From the NCBI RefSeq assembly GCF_000226115.1, contig NC_016458.1, positions 7,784,001-7,848,000 on the forward strand: a DNA stretch of 64,000 nucleotides, written 5' to 3'. The stretch comes from Thermothielavioides terrestris NRRL 8126 (lineage: Eukaryota > Ascomycota > Sordariomycetes > Sordariales > Chaetomiaceae). Positions 54,159 to 64,000 of this stretch are shown one piece after another; positions within the stretch are counted from its first letter, which is position 1; each line of letters opens with the position of its first letter. Position numbers and translations under genes: made by a program. The notes below the pieces were generated by a model. The model did not search any database. It was not told where the DNA came from and worked only from the letters and a program-made list of their open reading frames with translations.

Positions 54159-54712
54159 ATGACTCTCTGGCAGTAAGTGAGCCCGTGCCGTGCCGTCCAG
54201 TCTTTCTTCAGCCTGCCTCCTCACACCATCCCCTTTCCCCCTTTTCGCAATGCTCTTCTTCTCTCTTCTTCTCCCCTCCCCCTTGCTCAGTTTTTCCCTT
54301 TCCGTTTCTTTCCCCTTCCCCTCCCCCCAGCCTCTTGCCATCTCTCACTCTCACCTTCCTCCCACAACCTCACCAGCATCTAACCAAACCAACCTCTGCG
54401 CCTCTCATTCTCACAAAAAAACACGCACACAGATCCTACCGTGCACTCAGCCCGCGCACCAAAGCCGCCTTCGGCGCCGGCCTGGTCGTCTGGGGCCTGC
54501 TGGGCCTGTACTTCACCGACGTGGCCGAGGCGAAGCTGGGGCTGACGCCGAGCGAGGCCGACCGGGCCGCGCTGGAGCGCATGACGCCGCGCATCCACGC
54601 GGTGCCGCGGGCGGCTACGGCGGCGGCAAATCCGTCGTCGTCTTCTTCTTCTACTTCTTCTTCTTCTTCGTCTACTTCGTCGTCGGCTGCTTCTTCTTCT
54701 TCTTCGCCATAG
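54159..54712 (+). CDS. Small single-pass membrane protein with poly-Ser tail
   Basis: Two exons, 54159-54172 and 54433-54712, join across a 260-nt CT-rich intron to give 97 residues. Exon 1 is only 14 nt (MTLWQ). The protein reads MTLWQSYRALSPRTKAAFGA, then a hydrophobic segment GLVVWGLLGLYF at about 20-31, then TDVAEAKLGLTPSEADRAAL. The last 30 residues are Ser/Thr/Ala encoded by a TCT/TCG microsatellite. The short N-terminal side is basic and the other side acidic, which fits an inner-membrane or ER tail arrangement. I know similar short fungal proteins only as uncharacterised and assign no function. Splicing is supported by good donor GTAAGT and acceptor ACACAG. Confidence 0.7.
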
Positions 54713-55901
54713 CCAGGCAGGCTGGGGCGAAGGGAGCGACGGAGGGAGGGATATAGCCCGTGGTGGGAGGCCGGGGAGGAGAGCATTTAATTGGGTAAGG
54801 GCTTCAGAAGACGAGGCACTGCATGGAATGGAGGAGCGGGGCTGGATGGGGGAAGAAGCGGGAGAGGGTTGGTGGAGTGTTCAGAAGTTCAGCAGGAGAG
54901 TGAGAGACCAACGGAGAGAGAGAGAGGCCACCGGCGGCGACCGTATCTACCCTCGGCCGGAAGGTCTCCCCACCTTACTCAGGCTGGAGGTTGAAGGGCT
55001 GCAGGACTCTGGGCCAGGCGCGAGATGTGGATATACGCGAAGAGCTCCCCCGGGACCGAACGGCGATTCGCACAAGCATGAGACATTCAACAGCGGACCA
55101 ACGCGGGCTCGGCAAAATCAGCAGGATAGACACGCCCATGGCTGGAAAGTGAAAAACCACAACTTTTATTGCCGTGCTGATTTCGGCCTCTACTACTTTG
55201 GCGATGCCCAGCACTCTCTAACACAACGTATGTAATGCCTGACAATGATGTACAGCCTTCAGCCCAGCTTTCCTCCTCCCAGCGTGATAGCTCCACCTAA
55301 CTTTTCTGCCCTGCTTTTCACAAGCGACCATCTCCACCGCCACCACCATCGCCACCCTTGCACCCCATTCGGGAGCACATCCGTCGAGAGCTCTGCCAAG
55401 GGAGCCGCCGACGTTCCTCGTGAAGACCAGAACTGGCAGCTAGTGCATGACGGTAACGAAGCCCGGAACCTCCATCAGCGAACTACCTTTGCGGACTCCC
55501 CTCGTCCGAAGAAGAGACCCGTGAACCACCTGCCCGCCGCGCCTCTCTCGGTCTATTTGTCGTTGTCAAACGTGAAACGGTCTCTAATGCAGGAAGAAGC
55601 CGTAGGAAATCTATCACCGCAACCCCATCCTCATGATGCAAGTAAATACCCCACCGTTGTGCCATTCTGATGCAACAAGGGAGACCGCCACGCTTCTCGA
55701 AAGAGATAGGCTCCAGGCAATCAGGAGATACCCCGATGAATGTGAGGCAGGTGCAGAAAGAAAAGGGAAAAGAGAAAAAAAGAAGACAAGAAAGCAAAGA
55801 GAAAAACAGTTCCCGCGAAAACATAAGCACAAAATGAAAACGCCGTAGATGCAGAGGAAGAGCGTGCCCAAGTTCGCTCCAGCCACATCACGCCGGCGCC
55901 G
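54713..55901. other. Convergent 1.2-kb region
   Basis: The region separates convergent stop codons and contains GA-rich and T/C-rich low-complexity tracts. Short frames overlap on both strands without motifs. No gene. Confidence 0.4.
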
Positions 55902-58900
55902 TTATTGTTGGTTCCGCATGGCTCCTGCCTGAGCAGCCGCAAAACCTGGCGACCTTCTCACCGTTGTGGGAAGAGGTCGAAAAAGCTGGGTCATGTCGAG
56001 CGTCACATCCTTGGCCCCGTACGACGCATCAATCTCTCCAACCGATCCCATCTCTTCCCCTCGCGAGGCCCCGTCCGTCAAGACCCATTGCTTCACTGAC
56101 TTCAATATGTGGATGACCAACGCAAACCGTTCATCGGGCGCCATTTGCAGGTCCGCCGTCCGCGTATTCTTGAGCAAATACATCGCCAGCCAGTAAAAGT
56201 GAATCCCGTCCCGTGAGAAACCATACCGGCGTGGGTTGACAGCCGCAGACGGCGGGAATTGGGCCGCCATGTCGTGATCCCAATTCGCCTTGAACTTGTC
56301 CAGCGCGGTCATGAAGACCCGCACCGTCTGCGCATCCAAGACGTTGGCTCCGAGATCCACCGGCGTTGCTCGCCCGCTGTTGGCCGATCCGGGACTGCCT
56401 TGAGCCCCGAGGAACCAAGCATGGGCAGGAAGAGGCGTGTTCGAACGGCTCAACATTGCCGACCCCCCTTCCAGCTGCGCCTGCCGCATCATCCCGATAA
56501 GCGCGTGAATCAGAATAAATTTGCCAAACAGATTGGTAGATCCGGGCTGGATACGATAGTTGCTGTCGAGAAGCGCCTTCAGGACCAAGTGCATCTCAGG
56601 CTGGTTGCTCCTGCGGGTCCCGTCCGGGTTGCGTATCTTGGCAGCGTCCGAGCCACAAAGACCCAGTGCCTCGGCGCATTCGTTGATGTCGCTCGCATCC
56701 CAGGCTGCGTCGTCTGCCGGCAACGGGAGGCGAACCTCCAAGGGGTCAAACTCGCGGCCAGCGTTGAAGTACAGCCCGAGAGCGACGTCGTAGACGAAAA
56801 TCATGTACATGAGGCGAATGCGCTTCTCCTGCTCGACCCAACTATGCCAGTTGAACTGGGAAATATTGAAGTTCTCCAGCGAGAAATCCGGCTGGTGAAC
56901 CGGACTGTGCATCGTGGCATCCGTCGAGAGGCGAAGCAAACCGGCCTGGCGGGCCGACGATGCGATCAAGGGGAACGTTCTCCGGGCCTTCTCGCGCTGC
57001 GCCGGCGTGCCGTGCCAAGTAAACAGAACCTGGGTAAGCATGATTGCTTGCAGCTCCTCGACATCTGTCTTGCTGCTTCCGAACGAGGCCCACTCATACC
57101 CAACCTCTGAGCCACCAATCTGCATCAGTGACGCAAACATGCGGGATGAGCTCTCGAGAGCCGCCTTCAACAGGTCCATGATCTCGCGGAGGTTCGCGGC
57201 AGGCATTCGGTCCGAATAGCAGGCCCCTACACAGCACATGGCCGCCAAAAGGCCGACATGCGCCTCGAGGGCACGGAAGGTGGGAACATGCAGGATCGAG
57301 AGGTGAGCATGGAAGTGAGTGTAGTTCTCCAGGAAAACGCGGACGTTATCAGGGCGGAAGGAAAAATCAAGTATGCTGACAGTGACAGGATTGGCGGCAA
57401 CGGTAGTCGGGGTGCGCAAAAAGGCGAGGATCTTGCTGGAAAGTTGCTGGTAAGAAGAGTCCGAGTACGACGACGGGATTCCCCACGAGGGGAAGTCAAA
57501 GGAGTCGGTGGGATTGTCGCCAGGAATGCCGACCGCTCCGGCGGAGCTGGGGTTAGGCTCGAGGTTGGTTACGGTCTGCATCTGTCCCTGTTCGGTATTA
57601 GATGGGCTCGAATTGACGTAGGTAGAGTGCGCACCAGCCTGGAACATTTGCGACCAATCGGCCGAGCCTGAGCCTCCAAACATAGGCATTCCGCTCTGGT
57701 TCTGCGGCATGCTGTAGTTGGCCAGCTGCGGGTTGATGTTCGCCGTCATGTTGTTTGCGACCTCGCCACTGCTGTACGTCTGATCAAAGTTGCCGGGCCG
57801 CGTCGACGCGCCCATGACCGAGGCCGTCATGTTTCTCCTATCGCGGTTCGCGTCGTCGGCAACTCTGTTCATGCTGCTAGATCTCGAGAGCTGGCTTTGA
57901 TCGTTGGCCACGTTGCTCATGCCATCAGAAGCGGGAATGATGCCAAACGGATGAACCATCCCGTCGGCAGGCATGTTTCCCATACCGTTCATGTGATTCA
58001 CGTCGCCCTCAGCACCCACAGTCTTTTGCTGGGCCGCAGCATTTTTCTTGACGTGCGCTTGAGGGTGGGACAAGTGACTCGCACCAGTCGGGTTGCCGCG
58101 GCGGACAGAGCACTTGATGAAGTGACGCTTGAGAATGTCGCTGCGAGAGAAGGTGTCGTGGCACAAGACGCACATGTACGGCCGATCGCCGGTGTCTGCG
58201 CCGGTGGGGAACGTTAAGTCAAGCCCACATTGGACTAGGTCAAGGTAAGGATGGGGAACTTACGTCGCAGCAAGTGACGCTTCAGGTGCTTCGCGTGCAG
58301 GTACGTCTTGGTGCAGTGAGGGCAAGGAAACTTTCCATCGGCATCCTTCTGCGGAATCTGGTTCTTCGCCTGGGCCGACCCAGCGGCCGGAGCTGCGGGC
58401 CTGCCCGGGGCGCTGGGCAGGATCCCTCGACGACCCTGCGAGCCCACCACATGCGTAGGCGGGTCGCTGTCCGGGATCATCGACGTCTGGGGCATCAGCG
58501 GGCTCTGGCCATACGGGGAGTTCATTCCCGGCTGAGACATGACTCCACCAGCAGGCATGGGGCGCAGGACGGGTGGAGCTCGGCCGCCGCCCGTGGCGGG
58601 TGCCGGAGCGATGGGCTGGGGGTGCGACGATGCAGTAGTAGTTTGCGGCATCATACTCGATGACGCGCCGGGGTACGGCTGCTGCTGATAGGTGTTGTTA
58701 CCCATCATCGGATAGGCACCGCCACGGCCGGCGTTGGGCGGCGGAGGAGGCGGGTAGCTCGCCATGGTGCCCGTCGAAGTCGGCGAGTTAGGGGTAGCCG
58801 GCGTCCTCGGAGTGTGCGGATAGCTCCCGTAGGGGGGCTGCTGCATAACAGGATTGCCTGGCTGGAGCGGTGGCAGTGTGTGGGGAAGCACTGCCGAAGA

Positions 58901-59041
58901 CTGCTGAAGGTGTTGGTGGTGGTGTTGTTGCTGCTGTTGCTGCTGCTGCTGCGCGAGAAGCGGTGTTGTTGCTGACGAAGAGGGGTATGAAGCCACCGTC
59001 GTGTTTATCGCATTCGCCGAATTGTTGGGCAGATCTTCCAT
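55902..59041 (-). CDS. C2H2 zinc-finger / fungal-specific transcription factor
   Basis: Nuclear regulator with two tandem fingers fused to a fungal_trans domain. Exons 59041-58264 and 58195-55902 give 1,023 residues. The 69-nt intron falls between the fingers. Finger 1 has Cys240, Cys243, His256, His260 (CPHCTKTYLHAKHLKRHLLR); finger 2 has Cys268, Cys271, His284, Cys288 (CVLCHDTFSRSDILKRHFIK), a C2HC variant. The N-terminus is disordered with a Gln tract at 31-39 followed by a His cluster, then Pro/Ser/Gly-rich sequence. A long Asn/Ser/Met-rich linker leads to the regulatory domain, with FLENYTHFHAHLSILHVPTF and AGLLRLSTDATMHSPVHQPD. ATG 59041 is the first in frame; the longer open frame upstream starts at GTG. 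The regulon is unknown. Confidence 0.92.
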
Positions 59042-62000
59042 AATCTGACGCTCAAGGACCGCGGACGTGGCTAGCAGCGACAGACCATCCGAGCCGGAGC
59101 ACGAAGGGCTTTGTGTGCTGCTGTCGAGGACGGGACACGCGGCGCGAGTAAGCGGTGTCGAGGGCCTCGAAGACGTCGAAACAACCGATGCGCGTCTCAG
59201 AAAGGCGGTCAAATCAACCGATCGCGCTGCGGGTTTCCGACTGTGCCCCGCGATCCAGCGACGCGCGAACGAATTGATCTCAATCAGAATGCGACGCGAT
59301 GCGATGCTCCGCCTTAGTGTTGCGGGGCGCGCAGTCGCGACCTTGATGTTGTTGAGATGCGCGACGTGCTCAAAGTGGAGCACAACCCCAAAGCGGGAAA
59401 ATGAGGCTCACAGCAGAGACGTGCGAAGTGGAGAGAAATGGGGAGGTTCGAGTGGAAAGTCGGTGTGGGGACCACCACCTTTTTGGTGCTGTGCGTTCCT
59501 CTTTATTATTTTTGGGGGGCCGCTGCGAGGACTGGCTGATGGCGAGTGGGTGGCGGGCAGGCGGGTGGGTATGCAGTTCGCGGTGCGGGCAACCGTCTGG
59601 TTAGTAGGTGGACCCCTAGGGTCCCACGAACTGGTACGTGGGAAAAATGCCAGTCGGGCTTGCTGTCCGTGGCGACCGGTTATTGCCCGGTGCACAACTC
59701 GAGAAAAGCAATGCGAAGCCGTATAGTTGCACGACCGGAAAGTCTTCAGCCTCCGACTTCTTCTCGGGTCTCGTCCGCAGCGCTTACAACGACACTGGCT
59801 GCGTGGAGGGGACTGGTGTTGCGAGTTTGGAAAAAGATGGGGCACACGCGAAAGCGGAAGAAGGTGGGTAAAAAAGCAAGGAGAGTTGGGAAGGGAAAGT
59901 GGAGGGAGAGGAACCACAAAAATGCCAGGTGGCTGGGCGCTTGGACCACCCAGGCACTCAGACCAACGAAGGCAAGAGGTACCTGCGCAGTCACGAACGC
60001 TATCCGTTTTTTACCGACTGAACGGGGAAAATTACAGCATCTCCTTCCTGTTTCCGGGCAAGGGAGGTCTGCCCAGGTAGGATATAAAGTGCGCACCTCG
60101 CGTCAGGCTCAAAAATTGCAGATCACGTTAGCAACTTTTCCTCGCCGCTCTGGTTGGTGACCGCTTCCGGCATCGCTCGCGCGAGGATGTCCTCATCAAG
60201 CCCTTCAAACTTCCCAATGGCTACCCAAGCGGCACTCGCCACACCTAACATATAGGGTGAGTTGGACGCCTGTTAAATACAGTACTTGGGCAATCCACGA
60301 CAGGAGTGGCCAACAAGACCGCGGTGATTTGCCGAGACGGTTTCCCCCGTCCAGCGGTGACCCTCAGGGCACATACGCCATACCTACGGTGCTCATTGTT
60401 CCGTCGGGCCGTACTCGGTGCTTGTAGCAGTACTCGGAGGGAGGGAGGAAAGGGACCATGTCCAGTAAGACCGCTCCGAGCTGGAACGTCATGAAACATG
60501 TGATTGCGAGTTGTATCCGGCGTACGCAGAGCCGTTGATATGTAATACATGCATAACACACGGATAGAACCTGTTGCCAGGTGATGCAACGATGGCGCTG
60601 GATTGCCATCATCCGGAACAGAAACTTGAGATGCAGCCGCCTTGACGCGGGAGGAAGAATGTGCAGAGCAGATCGTCGCCGAGTTCACTCACAGGAAGCT
60701 ACCACAGTAAGTTCTCCCATGAGTGCCTGCCCCTGGTCAACGACGAGCATCACCTTTGCGGCGGAGCCCAAGGCAGAGATGCCAGATGAGCCTGGGACCC
60801 TCTCTTTAAGCTCTTACCCCCAAGCCGGTTCCACGAGCGCCACATCGGAAAAGGGTGGTGGAGCGACGGATTTTGCCCGGCTTTGACAGCAAGCCCAATT
60901 CTTTCCGTCCTGCAGATTAAACATTCAGCCAAAACTTCGGTCGATCAGCACACGAGCCACCCCGCCGAAGCGCCATTAACTACGGAATACTTGCACACTA
61001 ACTTCCCAAAGATACCACGACAGGTAATTTTCAGCGAAGGCAGTGCAAGTTGATAAAACCCTGATGCCGCCGACGCCGAGCGGGGGATTCGCTGCGCCAG
61101 CGAGGTTGGGCGCCATTGAGCGCCTATCTCTGTACAGCAAACCTTCCGAATGAAGCCAGTCTCGGTCTGGAAGGCCTGAACAAGGGCATTCCTGGCGGAG
61201 GCAACCATGCCGCCTGCGCTTGCCGACATTCCTCCGACCACTAGCAGAGCAAAATGCAGCATCCGATGCGTGCCGGCCGTCGCGGGTTGGATTTGGCAGG
61301 TGACCTGCACGCTGGTGTTTCCATGCCTGACCTGACTCGTTGCGCGCGACGTGGCAGGGTGGGCAGGTCTGGCGTAATTTCCCTGTGTTCGAGGTCTTCT
61401 CGGCCGGAGGGAACCCGTCACATCCTTGGCAAACTACCGCCTGGAGGCGCCGGGCACAAGTTGTGAAGAAATGTCGCGGTTGTCTCCAGGCCCTGAGGGC
61501 AGCGGCCTGCGACCTTGATATTTCCTTCCGACGTCAGGGGTCGGTGGAGCTCCGGGCCTTCCAGAAGACGCCCCTCTCATAACTCCGAGTTTTTTATGGC
61601 GTAGTAAGTCGCACAAACCCGCAGGAGTGGGTTCACGATAGGCCCCTCCCAGAGCCTCAATCTTGGATCGCCCACCGCTCCACTTGACCCTTGAAGGGAA
61701 CCACTTTCATCCGCCGCCATGTGGAAGTGCGACGGCACCGCTCCACTGGTCGCGTGGCGGACGCGCAAGGAGCCAGTGTGAAATCCACGACGGCTTGCGA
61801 CTCGGCACAACGCGCCAGACAGACGGAGGATTCCACGCAACTGAGTTGCTCTCCACGTCCAGCGTATGCAGAAGCTCCAATAATACCCGTTTCACGAACA
61901 ATTCATTTGAAGACGGCCGATATCGCCGGGAGCTAGGCCGAGGCCGCGGCCAAATGACAAATACATCGCCGTCTGTCGTGTACGCGCCCGTTAGCGTGGC

Positions 62001-64000
62001 ATTGTGTAGATGTACCCTACAGGTATCATACACTACGCTGGTCAAGGTTCCAGTAGTTTGCTCGCTTCCACATCACAACAAAGAGCCCGAGCGGCGACCG
62101 AATTGTCGTCATCTTCGCCCGATGGCCCGATGGGACGGTAGTGTCTGCGCAGCGTGTGGGGCAACTCTTAGTAATGTTTACGGTTTATTCCGTACACTAA
62201 TCCGTACGCTAGTGTGGTGTGCACACTACACTACACAGTAGTGCACACGAGTAGTCTCGGCAGTCCTTGAAAATCCAAGCCGAAGCAGCAGGGATTCTTT
62301 CTGACCAACATCCTTGAGTCGTGGACGATGCACATCACCGCGCCGGATCCGTCCGTAATCGGAGGGATATGGGCGGGCATCCGCGCACTTGGTACACAGG
62401 ACTACACATGAAGAACTGTGTAAGTCGCCGTGTCCTGCTTGGTGACAACCTAGACTATATAGGTTATTGAAAACAGGGCAGTGTCTGAGCAAGCACCTGA
62501 GTACTGAACACAGTTGTCTTGGGATCCACAGCGGGAAGCGCTCCTGTGCAACCTCCTTATCCACGCTGGGGAGGCTACGATATAATTAACTATTACAGGT
62601 AACTGCCCAGAGACAGAGCACGTAGAACCTCCGTTTGGATCACCAGTGACCGAGTCCGAGAGTTGATGACGGAGCTCTAAGCTAAGAATATGTTAACCGA
62701 TTCCTGTAAGATGCAGGAATGCAGGTCCAGCATCCGACGGCGCTAGTTACCGCTTACTTTGGGTAAGTCGGTACCTTCTCAGCTACGTTTCGCAGTACAC
62801 GGGCACGCAGTACTTCCGTATAACTTAACCGAATCAACCTCGGGCAACAGGCACGCTCTCACCGCAACTCGCCTGGTGTCCTACTCAGATGCAAAAGGTT
62901 AAAGCCAGTTCTCAGAGGACTGACATTACTGCGCTAGGAACTTTACATACTAGTGTAATTTCACAGTACTTAAACCAATCGTCTGCGGCTCTTTCACCGT
63001 TCTTGTCTACGATGCATGTTGTGCATAAACACCAACAATTTCAATTTCTTGGAGAACCATGTCTAAACGGGATCCATAATTGGAAACCATTTACTTCATA
63101 CGATGATGATTAGCAGCAAGCTGGAACTACCTTACCTTCATAGTGAGGGCGAATCGGGACTATCGCGCCAGCAGCTCGGACCGACGGACTTGGAAGCTTG
63201 GCTTCTGGCACGCGACTTACAGAGCAGGTACCTTACTTAGGTATGCAGTGCACAAGGGGCTTTTCGGAATACTGTGGTACGGAGTACTCTTGCGTGTGAT
63301 TATCAATGGCGCGGCACAGTCAGCACTACGCCCCCATTGAATCAGCTGCCGCGCTGTCCTCAACTCGCATTCGACTGGAAGGTGAGCTTTGACATCTGTC
63401 CGATTTCAGCGAGTGGCAACAGGGAACCTGTGGCGCGCTCCGAATCATGCTTGGAACAGTCCACCCGATCAAGAATCACGATGCACAAGTGGAAGAAACG
63501 CCACAGTAATTTACACCGCAGCGAGGAGAACTAGTGTAAAGCCTCATTGAGCTTCAGACTACATGGCATGCCCATAGCGTGATGCCAAGTCGCAGTTACG
63601 TGCATATGCTTAGCGCCATAACTACACGACTAACCTGTCAAACCTGTCAAGAACTCCCAGAAATTTCTCATGCCTGAGCAATTGTTACCATATACTATCT
63701 AAACCGAGATGCGATACATTTAGCCTGGTACTGTACAAACGTACCTTAGCTGTACAGGCTGAAGGCCACTATCTGTACGTCTCTTGAGGTTCTCGGCTCG
63801 AGGCACCACGGGCCGACTGAGAAGCGTGGGCACCCCCCTGCCAGACGCAGTGGCTCATCTCCGAAAGAGCAGACCCATCTCCTACAGAAGGAGAGGGAAG
63901 CGAACGGTTCCTTGGCATTATCACGACCTCTTGAAACGACGCCCGGCCCTGTATCTGATTCGGGTCGTGCTCATCATCCCTCAGGTTGCAGTCGTGCTCT
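59042..64000. other. Gene-poor 5-kb right end
   Basis: The first ~700 bp should be the promoter and leader of the C2H2 gene. Beyond about 60 kb I find only short overlapping frames without recognisable motifs. The longest, on the minus strand at 60945-61421, has a hydrophobic stretch (HFALLVVGGMSASAGGM) but no family. Base composition is ordinary, so this is not a RIP-type desert like the left end. ATTAACTACGGAATAC at 60975-60990 repeats the word at 13813. An imperfect hairpin lies at 62217-62248. Confidence 0.45.
62217..62248. repeat. Imperfect short inverted repeat
   Basis: GTGTGCACACTAC pairs with GTAGTGCACAC apart from a two-base bulge, around a short ACTACACA spacer. It may form a DNA hairpin. 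No associated gene. Confidence 0.55.

Noticed and set aside
59042..59383. Upstream extension of the C2H2 factor frame
   Set aside because: It starts at GTG and the first ATG in frame is 59041; the extra residues are basic and dissimilar to regulator N-termini.
60945..61421. 158-codon minus-strand frame with a hydrophobic stretch
   Set aside because: No family resemblance and no supporting splice partners; competing frames overlap it.

Overview
The window looks like chromosomal DNA of a filamentous ascomycete, most likely a Sordariomycete (Sordariales/Chaetomiaceae-like). Genes are GC-rich. Introns are short (about 50-120 nt) with GTRNGT donors and CTAAC-type branch sites. The gene set includes a Zn(II)2Cys6 regulator, a C2H2 plus fungal-specific regulator, RRG7 and URA5. 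An AT-rich block at the left end has been mutated in the pattern of RIP (repeat-induced point mutation), a fungal genome defence. I cannot fix the species from sequence alone.

Layout. Bases 1-2.4 kb are RIP-degraded. On the minus strand I could read a dead RecQ-like DEAD-box helicase through its stop codons. From 4.8 to 59 kb lies a normal gene-bearing arm with 20 protein genes on both strands: mitochondrial Lon protease (-), a small charged protein (+), RRG7 (-), Mediator MED21 (+), an SDT1-type HAD nucleotidase (-), a 974-aa disordered protein (+), a multi-KH RNA-binding protein (+), gamma-tubulin complex component 2 (-), proteasome alpha5/PUP2 (+), a Zn2Cys6 regulator (-), rRNA methyltransferase RRP8 (+), DDI1 (-), an arylalkylamine-type N-acetyltransferase (+), URA5 (-), the ribosome-assembly GTPase NOG1 (+), Rab GDI (-), mitochondrial ribosomal protein MRPL4 (-), a small single-pass membrane protein (+) and a C2H2/fungal_trans regulator (-). 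Spliced models were rebuilt by hand from donor/acceptor sites and reading-frame phase. Exon coordinates are in each entry.

Most genes are housekeeping and unrelated in function. They fall into loose themes: proteolysis (Lon, PUP2, DDI1), ribosome biogenesis and translation (RRP8, NOG1, MRPL4), mitochondrial maintenance (Lon, RRG7, MRPL4) and pyrimidine metabolism (URA5, the HAD nucleotidase). There is no operon logic. Several pairs are divergent and share a short promoter region (URA5/NOG1, MRPL4/small membrane protein, GCP2/PUP2).

The accessory signals are the helicase relic at the left edge and a 392-bp element at 18.4-18.8 kb. That element is bounded by a perfect 32-bp inverted repeat and carries telomere-like CCCTAA units and 20-bp tandem repeats. 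The last 5 kb (59-64 kb) hold no gene I can support. Unusual gene structures are a DDI1 start codon split by an intron, a 15-exon NOG1 with 15- and 18-nt exons, a 13-nt exon in PUP2 and a GC-AG intron in the acetyltransferase gene. I found no tRNA, rRNA or CRISPR array, and no biosynthetic cluster.
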